64,000 nt of DNA from Chloroflexota bacterium. GTDB taxonomy: Bacteria > Chloroflexota > Anaerolineae > Anaerolineales > Villigracilaceae. This document shows positions 53,162 through 60,603 of the stretch, one piece after another (position 1 is the first letter of the stretch; every line of letters starts with the position of its first letter). The notes beneath the pieces were generated by a model. It was not told the DNA's origin. It worked only from the letters and a program-made list of their open reading frames with translations, and did not search any database. The stretch is taken from positions 1-64,000 of the forward strand of contig JACRLC010000094.1 in the NCBI GenBank assembly GCA_016235425.1, given 5' to 3'. Both the position numbers and the translations under genes were made by a program.

Positions 53162-54562
53162 TTACGCCCAACCTAGTGAACGGGCGATGGTTGCTGTCAG
53201 GAACGTCACCAAAAACGCCGTTCCTAATGTAATCACGACGCTAATCGTTGCCCATTTCAAGGATTTGGTTTCTTTATAAATTGTCATGATAGTGGTCGCA
53301 CATGGATTGTGCAACAGCGCGAACAACATCAAGTTGACCGCAGTGAGCATTGTCCAGCCGTGTGCGCCGACGAGCAGGCTGTGAATTGCGTCGGTGGTGG
53401 ACGGCCCATCAATCATCATGCCTGCGCCCATGTAAACCATCATCATGGTGGGGACGACGATTTCATTGGCAGGGATGGCGATGATGTAGGCGAGAATGAT
53501 CACACCGTCGAGTCCCAGTAAGAGGCCAAAGGGGTTGAGCCAGTCTGCGATGGCGGCGGCCAGGTTCGAGGTCCCGAAAGGAACGTTGGCCAGAATCCAG
53601 ATAAGCGCGCCCGCGGGGGCGGCGGTCTGCATGGCGCGCCAGAGAACGAAGATGGTTCGGTCAATCAGCGATGTGTACAAAATGCGGCTGATGTTCGGGC
53701 GGCGATATGGTGGAAGTTCAAGCGTGAATGCGGATGCTTCGCCCTTCAAAACTGTTTTGGACAAAAGCCATGACATGAGCAATGTGAAGAAGACGCCGAT
53801 CAACACCACGCCGACAACTGTTGAGGCGGCGATGAGGGAGGTCAACGCTGGAGGAAAGGACGCGGCGACGAAGACGGCGGCAAGCATGATCAGGGTCGGG
53901 AAGCGTCCGTTGCAGGGGACGAAGTTGTTGGTGAGGATGGCTATCAGCCGTTCGCGCGGCGAGTCGATGATGCGAGTCGCAACAACACCCGCCGCATTAC
54001 AGCCGAATCCCATTGCCATCGTCAGGGACTGTTTTCCGTGCGCGCCTGCTTTGCGATACAGCCAGTCGAGGTTGAAGGCGACACGGGGCAGGTAGCCGAG
54101 GTCTTCGAGGATGGTGAAGGCGGGGAAGAATATTGCCATCGGCGGGAGCATCACACTGATGACCCAGGCGAGGCCGCGATAGACGCCGTCCCAGATGAAG
54201 CCGGTAATCCACCACGGAATGTTGAGTGAACTGAAGAGTGCATTGCCCCAATCGCCAAACGCAAAAAGGATGTTTGCGATGGCGTCGGATGCGACGTTTG
54301 CGCCGGAGACTGTCAGCCAGATGATGATGGATAAAAGAACCACCATGATGGGCAGGCCGACAATCGGCGAGGTGACGAGACGGTCTATCCTCTGGTCGAG
54401 GTCGTATTTTTTGTCCTTTGCAGTTTTGACCGCGCGCCGCGCGATGTTTTCCGCTTCGGTGTAAAGTGATTTGACGATTTCGTCGCGGAAACCTGTGGAA
54501 AGGTTGCCGCGTAAAGTTTCTGCTTTGGCCAGGACTTCGTTGGGTTGGATGTTTGTTGTCAT
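53162..54562 (-). CDS. feoB: FeoB membrane (Gate) half
   Basis: 466 aa. The channel part of ferrous-iron transporter FeoB with two Gate blocks: MAMGFGCNAAGVVATRIIDS with NNFVPCNGRFPTLIML (first core), and the second core near IPANEIVVPTMMM. No GTPase domain; the first 75 residues are soluble. The GTPase is encoded separately upstream (54766). ATG 54562 lies 203 bases from it across a repeat. The Cys residues in the G-x-C-N and P-C-N-G motifs are present, as in functional FeoB. The two polypeptides presumably assemble. Confidence 0.9.
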   Translation of the reverse strand: MTTNIQPNEVLAKAETLRGNLSTGFRDEIVKSLYTEAENIARRAVKTAKDKKYDLDQRIDRLVTSPIVGLPIMVVLLSIIIWLTVSGANVASDAIANILFAFGDWGNALFSSLNIPWWITGFIWDGVYRGLAWVISVMLPPMAIFFPAFTILEDLGYLPRVAFNLDWLYRKAGAHGKQSLTMAMGFGCNAAGVVATRIIDSPRERLIAILTNNFVPCNGRFPTLIMLAAVFVAASFPPALTSLIAASTVVGVVLIGVFFTLLMSWLLSKTVLKGEASAFTLELPPYRRPNISRILYTSLIDRTIFVLWRAMQTAAPAGALIWILANVPFGTSNLAAAIADWLNPFGLLLGLDGVIILAYIIAIPANEIVVPTMMMVYMGAGMMIDGPSTTDAIHSLLVGAHGWTMLTAVNLMLFALLHNPCATTIMTIYKETKSLKWATISVVITLGTAFLVTFLTATIARSLGWA

Positions 54563-54581
54563 GATAATTCCAGTTCCTTAC

Positions 54582-54747
54582 GGTGGTCGAGTAGTGCTGA
54601 GGCGGCAGCCGAAGCACGTATCGAGACCACATTGCGCAATTTCATGTTTAATTGGAATTGCTGGTCTCCCTGGCCCAGCCCGCCAGGACAGGGCGATACG
54701 CCCCTTGTCCTTCGACTTCGCTCAGGGCGTACGGGGCTACTCGACCA
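54582..54747. repeat. TGGTCGAGTAG element, copy 1 (between FeoB halves)
   Basis: Ends TGGTCGAGTAG and CTACTCGACCA. Its right part (54662-54747: TGGTCTCCCTGGCCCAGCCC ... CTACTCGACCA) is the reverse complement of the element at 55621-55722. It fills the gap between the FeoB GTPase and membrane genes. Confidence 0.85.
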
Positions 54748-54765
54748 GCGGATTTTGAATCTGAT

Positions 54766-55602
54766 TTATTGCCTTCCTTCTACCGACATCTTCCTCGAAA
54801 ACTGCGCATCCGCCCTCTGCTGACGCGCCACGCGTTGACCGAGTTCACCAGACATCAACGCCTGTTGTACTTTCGCGTCGCCGTCCAGCAAGCGGATTGC
54901 CAGCCAGCGGGCGTTGGGGACGCCGGGCGCGGCCTGTTCGATCATGGGCACAAGTTCGTTCACGGCTTTCTGGAATTCGGGTGTGCCTTCGACGCGCATG
55001 GGTTTGGTGGTTACGTTGCCTTGAATGACATCCGCGACAGTGGAAAGTAAGGTGGATATGCCTTCACCTGTCCGTGCGGTGACGGGGATGGCAGGGATGC
55101 CGAGGTCGCGGGCGAGGGAACGCGTATCCACTTCCATGCCTTTGCGGCGGGCCTCGTCCATGAGATTGACCGCTACGACGACTTTGTCGGTAATCTCCAT
55201 CACTTGCATAACGAGGTTGAGATTGCGCTCCAGCGCGGTCGCGTCGGTGACCACGATGGTGCAATCGGGCTGGCCGAACAGGATAAAGTCGCGGGCGACT
55301 TCCTCATCCTGTGAAGCGGACAAAAGCGAATACGTTCCAGGCAAATCCACTATTTTGTAGCGGACGCCGTTGAATTGATATCCGCCTTCCGCGCGCGTGA
55401 CGGTCTTGCCCGGCCAGTTGCCGGTGTGTTGCTTGAGTCCAGTCAACGCGTTGAAGAGTGTGGACTTGCCCGTGTTTGGGTTGCCCGCAAGCGCAACCAC
55501 GCGGTCGTATTTATCGAGTTTGATTCCCATCTGCTCCAGTTCCGCGTACGCGGGGCAGGTTTCGCAGTGTTCGGTGGGGGGTTGTTTTTTGTTTTCGGTC
55601 AT
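54766..55602 (-). CDS. feoB: FeoB GTPase half
   Basis: 278 aa from ATG 55602 (GAGGA six bases upstream; ATG 55620 also possible). G1 GNPNTGKST, G2 region NWPGKTVTRAEG, G3 DLPGTYSL, G4 NLMDEA (instead of the usual NMxDE), G5 near TARTGEG. A helical GDI-like segment follows (about 190-265). The N-terminal CETCPAY adds two Cys residues not found in classical FeoB. It ends where the membrane part would begin, so transporter and switch are separate proteins. It is flanked by inverted copies of one repeat. Confidence 0.92.
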   Translation of the reverse strand: MTENKKQPPTEHCETCPAYAELEQMGIKLDKYDRVVALAGNPNTGKSTLFNALTGLKQHTGNWPGKTVTRAEGGYQFNGVRYKIVDLPGTYSLLSASQDEEVARDFILFGQPDCTIVVTDATALERNLNLVMQVMEITDKVVVAVNLMDEARRKGMEVDTRSLARDLGIPAIPVTARTGEGISTLLSTVADVIQGNVTTKPMRVEGTPEFQKAVNELVPMIEQAAPGVPNARWLAIRLLDGDAKVQQALMSGELGQRVARQQRADAQFSRKMSVEGRQ

Positions 55603-55620
55603 GTAATCCTCGTTTATCAT

Positions 55621-55722
55621 CGGTGGTCGAGTAGCCCTGAGCCGCCGCGCTGAGCCTGTCGAAGCGGTTCGTTGCGAAGGGCATATCGCCCTGCCCTGGC
55701 GGACTGGGCCAGGGAGACCACG
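55621..55722. repeat. TGGTCGAGTAG element, copy 2 (inverted)
   Basis: TGGTCGAGTAGCCCTGAGCC ... CCTGGCGGACTGGGCCAGGG then AGACCA. Inverted relative to the right part of copy 1, so the FeoB GTPase gene is enclosed by an inverted pair about 870 bases apart. Confidence 0.85.
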
Positions 55723-55726
55723 CTTG

Positions 55727-56323
55727 CTAAAACTTCAATCGCGGCAGATACCTGCCCGTCCGTTTCATGTACTCGCGATACTCATCGCCGAATTTTTTGA
55801 TGAGATGTGTTTCCTCGTTCGGCGTGCGTACATCGAGCAGGATGAAACCCAGAATCGAGAGCAAAACCATAAACCAGGAATCGGCTATCAGACCAAGCGA
55901 AAGAAAAGCCAGCGTGCCGAACGTGTAAAGCGGATGTCGAATCCAACGATAGGGACCGCTTGTTGAAAGTTTATGTTCTCTTCGAGTGGCTACCGTCGGC
56001 GAAATGCCTGTGCCAATGCTTTTGAACATCCACGTAATCAAACCCAGGCTTGCCACGCCGATGCCAATGCCAATCCAACGCACCCAACCGGGCAGTCCCA
56101 TTTTTGACCAAGCCATCCACGCGGGAACGATTGTGTAAATGAGCGGGCTGAACCAAAGCAGCAACCCGCCAAGGCGGAGCGCCAGAAATATCGGCCTGCC
56201 TTCATCTTTCATTGAAACCTTCTCGCCTGATTCCCTATCTGCCTTGTGGCGGAAATATCCTGAGATGGTGATGGCAGACAAGAGAATGACGGCGCTAAAA
56301 ATGCGAAAAATGTTTTCGTTCAT
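55727..56323 (-). CDS. Isoprenylcysteine carboxyl methyltransferase-like membrane protein
   Basis: 198 aa, about five helices. The C-terminal half has the family block GPYRWIRHPLYTFGTLAFL and RTPNEETHLIKKFGDEYREY, which bind S-adenosylmethionine in ICMT/PEMT enzymes. Bacterial members probably methylate lipids or isoprenoid compounds; the substrate is unknown. It lies inside the metal island between the DtxR-FeoA gene and FeoB, but repeats separate it on both sides, so a metal role is not implied. Confidence 0.85.
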   Translation of the reverse strand: MNENIFRIFSAVILLSAITISGYFRHKADRESGEKVSMKDEGRPIFLALRLGGLLLWFSPLIYTIVPAWMAWSKMGLPGWVRWIGIGIGVASLGLITWMFKSIGTGISPTVATRREHKLSTSGPYRWIRHPLYTFGTLAFLSLGLIADSWFMVLLSILGFILLDVRTPNEETHLIKKFGDEYREYMKRTGRYLPRLKF

Positions 56324-56336
56324 GTGTTCCTTTCAT

Positions 56337-56418
56337 GTCATTGCGAGGAGCGTTCGTTGCGACGAAGCAATCTCCACGCCAAGTTGGGGATTGCTTCGGG
56401 CTACGCCCTCGCAATGAC
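56337..56418. repeat. GTCATTGCGAGG-family element, best-preserved copy
   Basis: GTCATTGCGAGGAGCGTTCG ... GACGAAGCAATCTCC ... GGGATTGCTTCGGGC ... CCCTCGCAATGAC. 82 bp, inverted ends; lies four bases from the stop of the DtxR-FeoA gene. Confidence 0.88.
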
Positions 56419-56421
56419 GGG

Positions 56422-57423
56422 TTAATTCACGGGCTTCACCCAAATTTGCGAAGCCTGGTCTTTCCTCAACGCAATCAACGTGCCGCGCACGCGGTAGGCA
56501 CGCGGATCGCCGAAGAAATTTTGCAGTTCAGGATAAATCAACGTTCCAGGGGTGAGGCCCAAATCCAAAAAGCGGCGGCGCGTGAATCCCTGCACCGCGT
56601 CATCGAGCGTGACAATTTCAGCGCGCTGGTTGTAAGTCAACTCAGCCAGCGAAACCGCCCGCGCCCGCGCAACCACACTTTCGGGCAGTGGCGCGACGCT
56701 GATATTCGCGGCAACAGTTGGGGCAAGGCGGTATTCGTGTTCTCCATCGCTCAAAACGAATCTCTGCGAGGTCTTTTCGATAATGCGGATGACCTGGCCC
56801 AGGCGGAGTCCGGCCGCAAGGATTTGTTCATACGCTATGGCAGGCTCATCTTCGATATGCACGATTCGCGCGAGGCCCTCAACCTGCCACGCCGTAACGG
56901 GCATTGACTGGACCGACGGCATTTTCCCCTCACGCGTTGGGATGGGATCTCCGTGCGGGTCGCGCGTTGGATGACCGAGCGCGGCGTCGAGTTCGTCGAG
57001 TTGTGCGTCGGTGAGATTGTGTTCGCGATGGTGCGCCTCTTTGTGGATGTTCTTCAACGGCATACGCGCCTCGTCAACGAGATAGCGTTCCCACAAACGA
57101 TGCGCGCGGACAACGTGCAATGCCCAGCGTTCGCCTTCCACGGTGAGATGCAATTCGGAGCCGCGCGTCTCGAGCAGGTTCTGGGATTCCATGTCAGCGA
57201 TGAGACGGGTCACTTTAACGCGATGCAGGTCTAAGGTCCCAGCCAAAGATTCGGGCGAGGCGTGGCGGCCTTGTGACTCTCGGTCAAGTAAATGCTTGAG
57301 AGCGTCCTCAACCTGTTCGCGTTGACGGGCGACTCGCCAATCCTTATAAAGCGAGAGTATTCCGTAACGCGGGACGAAAATTACGATGGCGAGAGCGATT
57401 AGGAGAAGGAGTGATGGTGTCAT
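56422..57423 (-). CDS. Membrane-anchored DtxR-family regulator fused to FeoA-like domains
   Basis: 333 aa from ATG 57423 (AGAGG upstream). One N-terminal helix (TPSLLLLIALAIVIFVPRYG) is followed by a basic linker and a DtxR winged helix (about 35-95: SPESLAGTLDLHRVKVTRLI). The DtxR dimerisation/metal domain follows (about 98-160; RAHRLWERYLVDEA, HKEAHHREH, GHPTRDPHGDPIP). Two SH3/FeoA-like domains complete it (about 165-240 and 248-333); the second closely resembles FeoA (ELTYNQRAEIVTL, RRRFLDLGLTPGTLI, YRVRGTLIALRKDQA). A DNA-binding iron sensor tied to the membrane and carrying FeoA modules next to a split FeoB is very unusual. Confidence 0.85.
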   Translation of the reverse strand: MTPSLLLLIALAIVIFVPRYGILSLYKDWRVARQREQVEDALKHLLDRESQGRHASPESLAGTLDLHRVKVTRLIADMESQNLLETRGSELHLTVEGERWALHVVRAHRLWERYLVDEARMPLKNIHKEAHHREHNLTDAQLDELDAALGHPTRDPHGDPIPTREGKMPSVQSMPVTAWQVEGLARIVHIEDEPAIAYEQILAAGLRLGQVIRIIEKTSQRFVLSDGEHEYRLAPTVAANISVAPLPESVVARARAVSLAELTYNQRAEIVTLDDAVQGFTRRRFLDLGLTPGTLIYPELQNFFGDPRAYRVRGTLIALRKDQASQIWVKPVN

Positions 57424-57437
57424 AGTGCCTCTTTCTT

Positions 57438-57489
57438 GTACTGCGGCATTCATGTCGCCGCACCAAATGCGACATGAATGCCGCAGTAC
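57438..57489. repeat. Perfect 21-bp stem hairpin between the two DtxR genes
   Basis: GTACTGCGGCATTCATGTCG(C) at 57438-57458 pairs without mismatch with 57469-57489; 10-base loop. It fills most of the 65-bp spacer between the DtxR stop and the SD of the DtxR-FeoA gene. No T run follows. Confidence 0.9.
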
Positions 57490-58157
57490 TAATTTATTTC
57501 CACAAAAACCTTGCTGGTGATGGGCAAGCCAAGTACGTTGGACTTGCTCCCGATTTTGATGGTGATGTTGTGGTCGAATTGCGAATGGCCAGTCACCTCG
57601 ATTTGCGCGCCGGGGACGAGGCCAAGGCCGACGAGATGACGCAGGAAGGCAGGATCTTCTCCGTTGACGCGGACGATGGCGCCGCGTTGGGTGGGGCGCA
57701 ACGCCGAGAGCGGTTGTGACTTATCGGTAGGCATAATGAGATTCTCGGTGGGGATGAGGTCGCCGTGCGGGTCGCGGATGGGGTTGCCGAGCGCGGCCGC
57801 GATGCGCCGCTCGAAATCCTCCGAGATGACATGTTCGAGGCGGCAGGCTTCCTCATGGACTTCGTCCCATGAATAGCCAAGCGTTTGCACAAGCCACGTT
57901 TCGAGCAGGCGGTGATGACGAATGACTTCGAGTGCGTTCTTCTTCCCTGCGGCGGTGAGGGTGACGCCCTGATGTTTGTGATATTCCACCAGCGCAGGTT
58001 TGGCTGAAGCGAGTTTTTGCACCATGCCGGTCACGGATGCGGGCTTGATGTCCAGCCGCCGGGCGAGGTCGTTCGTGCTGGCGGGCGCGCCGTTTTTGGT
58101 CAGGTCGTAGATGTGTTTGAGATAGTCTTGAATGGATGTGGTGACTTGTTGGTTCAT
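57489..58157 (-). CDS. DtxR/MntR family metal-dependent repressor
   Basis: 222 aa from ATG 58157, which overlaps the ZIP stop (ATGA). Winged helix (about 20-62: ASTNDLARRLDIKPASVTGM), metal-binding dimer domain (about 65-140: HHRLLETWLVQTLGYSWDEV, HEEACRLEHVISEDFERR, GNPIRDPHGDLIP) and a C-terminal SH3/FeoA-like domain (about 150-222). The H-E-C/E-H pattern (EACRLEH) is typical of IdeR/DtxR primary sites, where Cys favours iron and Asp favours manganese. It probably binds the palindrome at 60472 and controls this island. Confidence 0.93.
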   Translation of the reverse strand: MNQQVTTSIQDYLKHIYDLTKNGAPASTNDLARRLDIKPASVTGMVQKLASAKPALVEYHKHQGVTLTAAGKKNALEVIRHHRLLETWLVQTLGYSWDEVHEEACRLEHVISEDFERRIAAALGNPIRDPHGDLIPTENLIMPTDKSQPLSALRPTQRGAIVRVNGEDPAFLRHLVGLGLVPGAQIEVTGHSQFDHNITIKIGSKSNVLGLPITSKVFVEIN

Positions 58158-59335
58158 TTGATAAGCAATCCCGTCACCCAAAGCAGCATCATGCCGGTCA
58201 GCACGCCGGAGAAAACAGTGAACGGTATGGATTGTTTGTCGGCGTCCCTTTGGATGAGCTTGGCGATTTCGTAAATGACCTCAAAAATGGCGCCCGCGCC
58301 GATGGCGAGGAATAGCACTGCGAGAAACGGCGATGGGGTGTATCCGCCGATCCACGCGCCGAGGATGGCCGGGCCGCCGCCGATGAGTCCCATGACCGCC
58401 AGCCTGCCGAAGCTGGGTTTATCTCGCAGCACGGGGGCGATGATGCCGAGTCCCTCGGTGATGTTTTGGATGATAAAACCGACGACGAGGAACGTACCGA
58501 GCCCAATCTCGCCAACGTTATACGCCGCGCCGATGGCGAGTCCCTCGCCGAGATTGTGGAAGCCGATGCCGACGGCAATCATGGATGCGATTGCAAGTCG
58601 GCGGTCGCTTTCGCTGCCGGTAATTTCGGTCTGTCGTTTCGAGATGGCGTCGAGGAGCAAAAACGTCGCCACCGCGCCGATGCCGATCAGCCCGATGCCT
58701 TGAAAGGAAGCAGGCACTTCGTTTGCAAATTCCAATGCTTCGGCCAGTGTATCCAAGCCGAGGAAGACGAGCAATCCCGCGGTCGCGGCCATGAGGAAGG
58801 TCATGGTGCGTCGGCCAAGTTGGCGCAAAGCTGGGAACCAGAAGATGCCCAGAAAAACGGGAATCACGCCGACGTACAATCCGATCAACGTGAAGCCCCA
58901 GAAGGTTCTGCCCGTCGGCTGCGGCGTTGTGAATGCGACGGGAATCTCGCCGTTGAATGCAATTGCATTGCTGGAAAACATTGTCACCGCGTAGGCCTCG
59001 CCGTAAACCCAGTGATAATCGAGGTGAACGACGGCTTTGCCGAGCCGCGGAATCGTCGGACTCGGCTCCACGCTGAACGGCCACACCGCGGCATTGATGA
59101 CAACCTGGGAAATGGTCACATCTTCGGGGCCTGTGTTGCGGACGTGGAGGTCGATGCTTTTGGGATGGAGGACGTACCGTTCAATCGCGAGACTTTCGAC
59201 GGGCGCGGCGGAATCGAGGGTCAATCCGCCGCCCGTGGAGAGGAAGAGCGCGATCACTCCAGCGAGGAGAATGATTGGGAGCAGAAGCAGGCCGAAAGTC
59301 TGAAAAGAGAGGCGGGTGATTGTCGGTTGAGTCAT
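58154..59335 (-). CDS. ZIP family metal transporter with N-terminal extracellular domain
   Basis: 393 aa. After a first helix (LLLLPIILLAGVIALFL) there is an external beta domain of about 90 residues (ESLAIERYVLHPKSIDLHVR ... FSVEPSPTIPRLGKAVVHLD), unusual for ZIP proteins. Eight ZIP helices follow with metal-site motifs GFHNLGEGLAIGAAY (helix IV) and NITEGLGIIAP (helix V). ZupT-like importers carry Zn, Fe or Mn inward. TGA overlaps the DtxR ATG. A long inverted repeat lies before the start. Confidence 0.9.
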   Translation of the reverse strand: MTQPTITRLSFQTFGLLLLPIILLAGVIALFLSTGGGLTLDSAAPVESLAIERYVLHPKSIDLHVRNTGPEDVTISQVVINAAVWPFSVEPSPTIPRLGKAVVHLDYHWVYGEAYAVTMFSSNAIAFNGEIPVAFTTPQPTGRTFWGFTLIGLYVGVIPVFLGIFWFPALRQLGRRTMTFLMAATAGLLVFLGLDTLAEALEFANEVPASFQGIGLIGIGAVATFLLLDAISKRQTEITGSESDRRLAIASMIAVGIGFHNLGEGLAIGAAYNVGEIGLGTFLVVGFIIQNITEGLGIIAPVLRDKPSFGRLAVMGLIGGGPAILGAWIGGYTPSPFLAVLFLAIGAGAIFEVIYEIAKLIQRDADKQSIPFTVFSGVLTGMMLLWVTGLLIK

Positions 59336-59352
59336 GTTTACCTTATTTGCAC

Positions 59353-59406
59353 CGTCCCGAAGGTTTTTGGGAAAAGCGGGCTTGGATCACGATAACCTTC
59401 GGGACG
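59353..59406. other. 13-bp inverted repeat between MCO and ZIP genes
   Basis: CGTCCCGAAGGTT (59353-59365) pairs with AACCTTCGGGACG (59394-59406); 28-base loop; T-rich just outside. It may act as terminator or mRNA stabiliser for the oxidase transcript. Confidence 0.6.
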
Positions 59407-59417
59407 TTTTACGAAAA

Positions 59418-60446
59418 TTATTCCGTCACATCGAACATGCCGTTCCAGCCCAGTTCCGCAAATTCCGTCACGTGAGCGTGGAACATGTACATGCCAGGAT
59501 ATTTGTAACTGAATTCGAGAATGCCGCGTTGAGCCTGTCCTTGAATGACCGTGTCGGTGTATTCGGCGGGCGTGAGGCTCGTGCCCGTGGGGTAGTAGTT
59601 GAAAAAATTGGCGTGAAGATGAAAGGAATTGAGCAGGTCGAACTCGAGGATGTTGACGAGATAGATGCGAACCGTCTCGCCGACCTTGATCGGGATGGGG
59701 CGATTTTGATAATGGAACGGAATCGCGTTGACCGCATAAAAATCATTCTCGTCGTCGAAGTCCACGTCGAAGCCGCTCATCACCATGACGAATTCATGGT
59801 CAACGCGCGGACGGCCTCCCGGCGGATCCACAATGAACGCGCCGTACAGTCCTTTGGCAATGTGACGCGCGAGCGGGAAGGCGTGACAATGATACAGGTG
59901 CAGACCGAATGGCTCGGCGTCGAATTCATAAGTGAATGATTGGCCCGGCTCCACGAGTCCGCCTGGGCCTGAGCCCGGGACGCCGTCCATCACGCCGGGG
60001 TGAAAGCCGTGAAAGTGCATGGTGTGCGGATGGTCGCTTCCGTTCGAGAAGTTGATGCGGATGCGGTCGCCTTCGGTTGCGCGAATAGTCGGGCCAGGGA
60101 TGCGGCCGTTGTACGTCCACGCGGGGAAGGTGATACCAGGCGCAACTTCGATATCCTTGTTGAGCGAGGTGATGTTATATTCGCGCAAAGTCTGTCCATT
60201 TGGCAAAGTTGAGACTTCGCCATAATCAAAATCTGTAAGGGTGTCGGTCGGGTTGAAGCCATTTTTCTCGTGGTCAACTTCACCTGTGCCAGGGCCTTCG
60301 GTGTGTCCGTGTTGAGATGGCGCGTGATGTTGTTCGTGGTTGTGCGGCTTTGCATTGACCTGTGTCATCGCGGTCGCGCCCGCCGCGCCCACAAGTGCAA
60401 GTCCGCCGACTTTGAGAAAGTCTCTTCGGGATATGGGTTTCATCAT
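59418..60446 (-). CDS. Two-domain multicopper oxidase, Tat-exported
   Basis: 342 aa. The N-terminus has a Tat motif (SRRDFLK) and hydrophobic stretch, then a His-rich segment (KPHNHEQHHAPSQHGH). Two cupredoxin domains: HTMHFHG and HLYHCHAFPLARHI in the first, FHLHANFF and MFHAHVTEF in the second. The type 1 copper Cys occurs only in domain 1 (HCH), so it fits two-domain MCOs with T1 copper in the first domain; these act as trimers. Candidate role: cuprous or ferrous iron oxidation at the cell surface, matching its place at the head of a metal operon. AAGGAT precedes the ATG pair at 60446/60443. Confidence 0.9.
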   Translation of the reverse strand: MMKPISRRDFLKVGGLALVGAAGATAMTQVNAKPHNHEQHHAPSQHGHTEGPGTGEVDHEKNGFNPTDTLTDFDYGEVSTLPNGQTLREYNITSLNKDIEVAPGITFPAWTYNGRIPGPTIRATEGDRIRINFSNGSDHPHTMHFHGFHPGVMDGVPGSGPGGLVEPGQSFTYEFDAEPFGLHLYHCHAFPLARHIAKGLYGAFIVDPPGGRPRVDHEFVMVMSGFDVDFDDENDFYAVNAIPFHYQNRPIPIKVGETVRIYLVNILEFDLLNSFHLHANFFNYYPTGTSLTPAEYTDTVIQGQAQRGILEFSYKYPGMYMFHAHVTEFAELGWNGMFDVTE

Positions 60447-60471
60447 TAAATCCTTGCTTAGTCTAAAGTAA

Positions 60472-60491
60472 AATTTAGGTATACCTAAATT
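60472..60491. promoter_or_regulatory. DtxR-like palindromic operator
   Basis: AATTTAGGTATACCTAAATT is a perfect 20-bp palindrome. The TTAGGT...ACCTAA halves match the DtxR/IdeR half-site. Imperfect symmetry extends outwards (GTCTAAAGTAA against TTATTTTAGTC). It lies 25 bases before the oxidase ATG, next to TTGACT (minus strand, about 60502-60497), so binding would block that promoter. Confidence 0.8.
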
Positions 60492-60545
60492 ATTTTAGTC
60501 AAAAAGAAGAGATGCGTCAAGGGTGATTTGAACGTTCTTTTAGTA

Positions 60546-60573
60546 TTGCAATCTGTTCAATCTATGTGATAAT
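60546..60573 (+). promoter_or_regulatory. Promoter of the ATP-grasp gene
   Basis: TTGCAA (60546-60551), 16-base spacer, GATAAT (60568-60573): 4/6 and 5/6 matches to sigma-70 consensus. The start codon is 31 bases downstream with GAGGTGA before it. Confidence 0.6.
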
Positions 60574-60603
60574 GCAAAAGATTCTAAAAACAGAGGTGAC
60601 TGT

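Noticed and set aside
58466-59395. 309-codon plus-strand frame opposite the ZIP gene
   Set aside because: Antisense shadow; His/Asp/Glu/Arg-rich composition without a fold signature, while the minus strand encodes a complete ZIP transporter.
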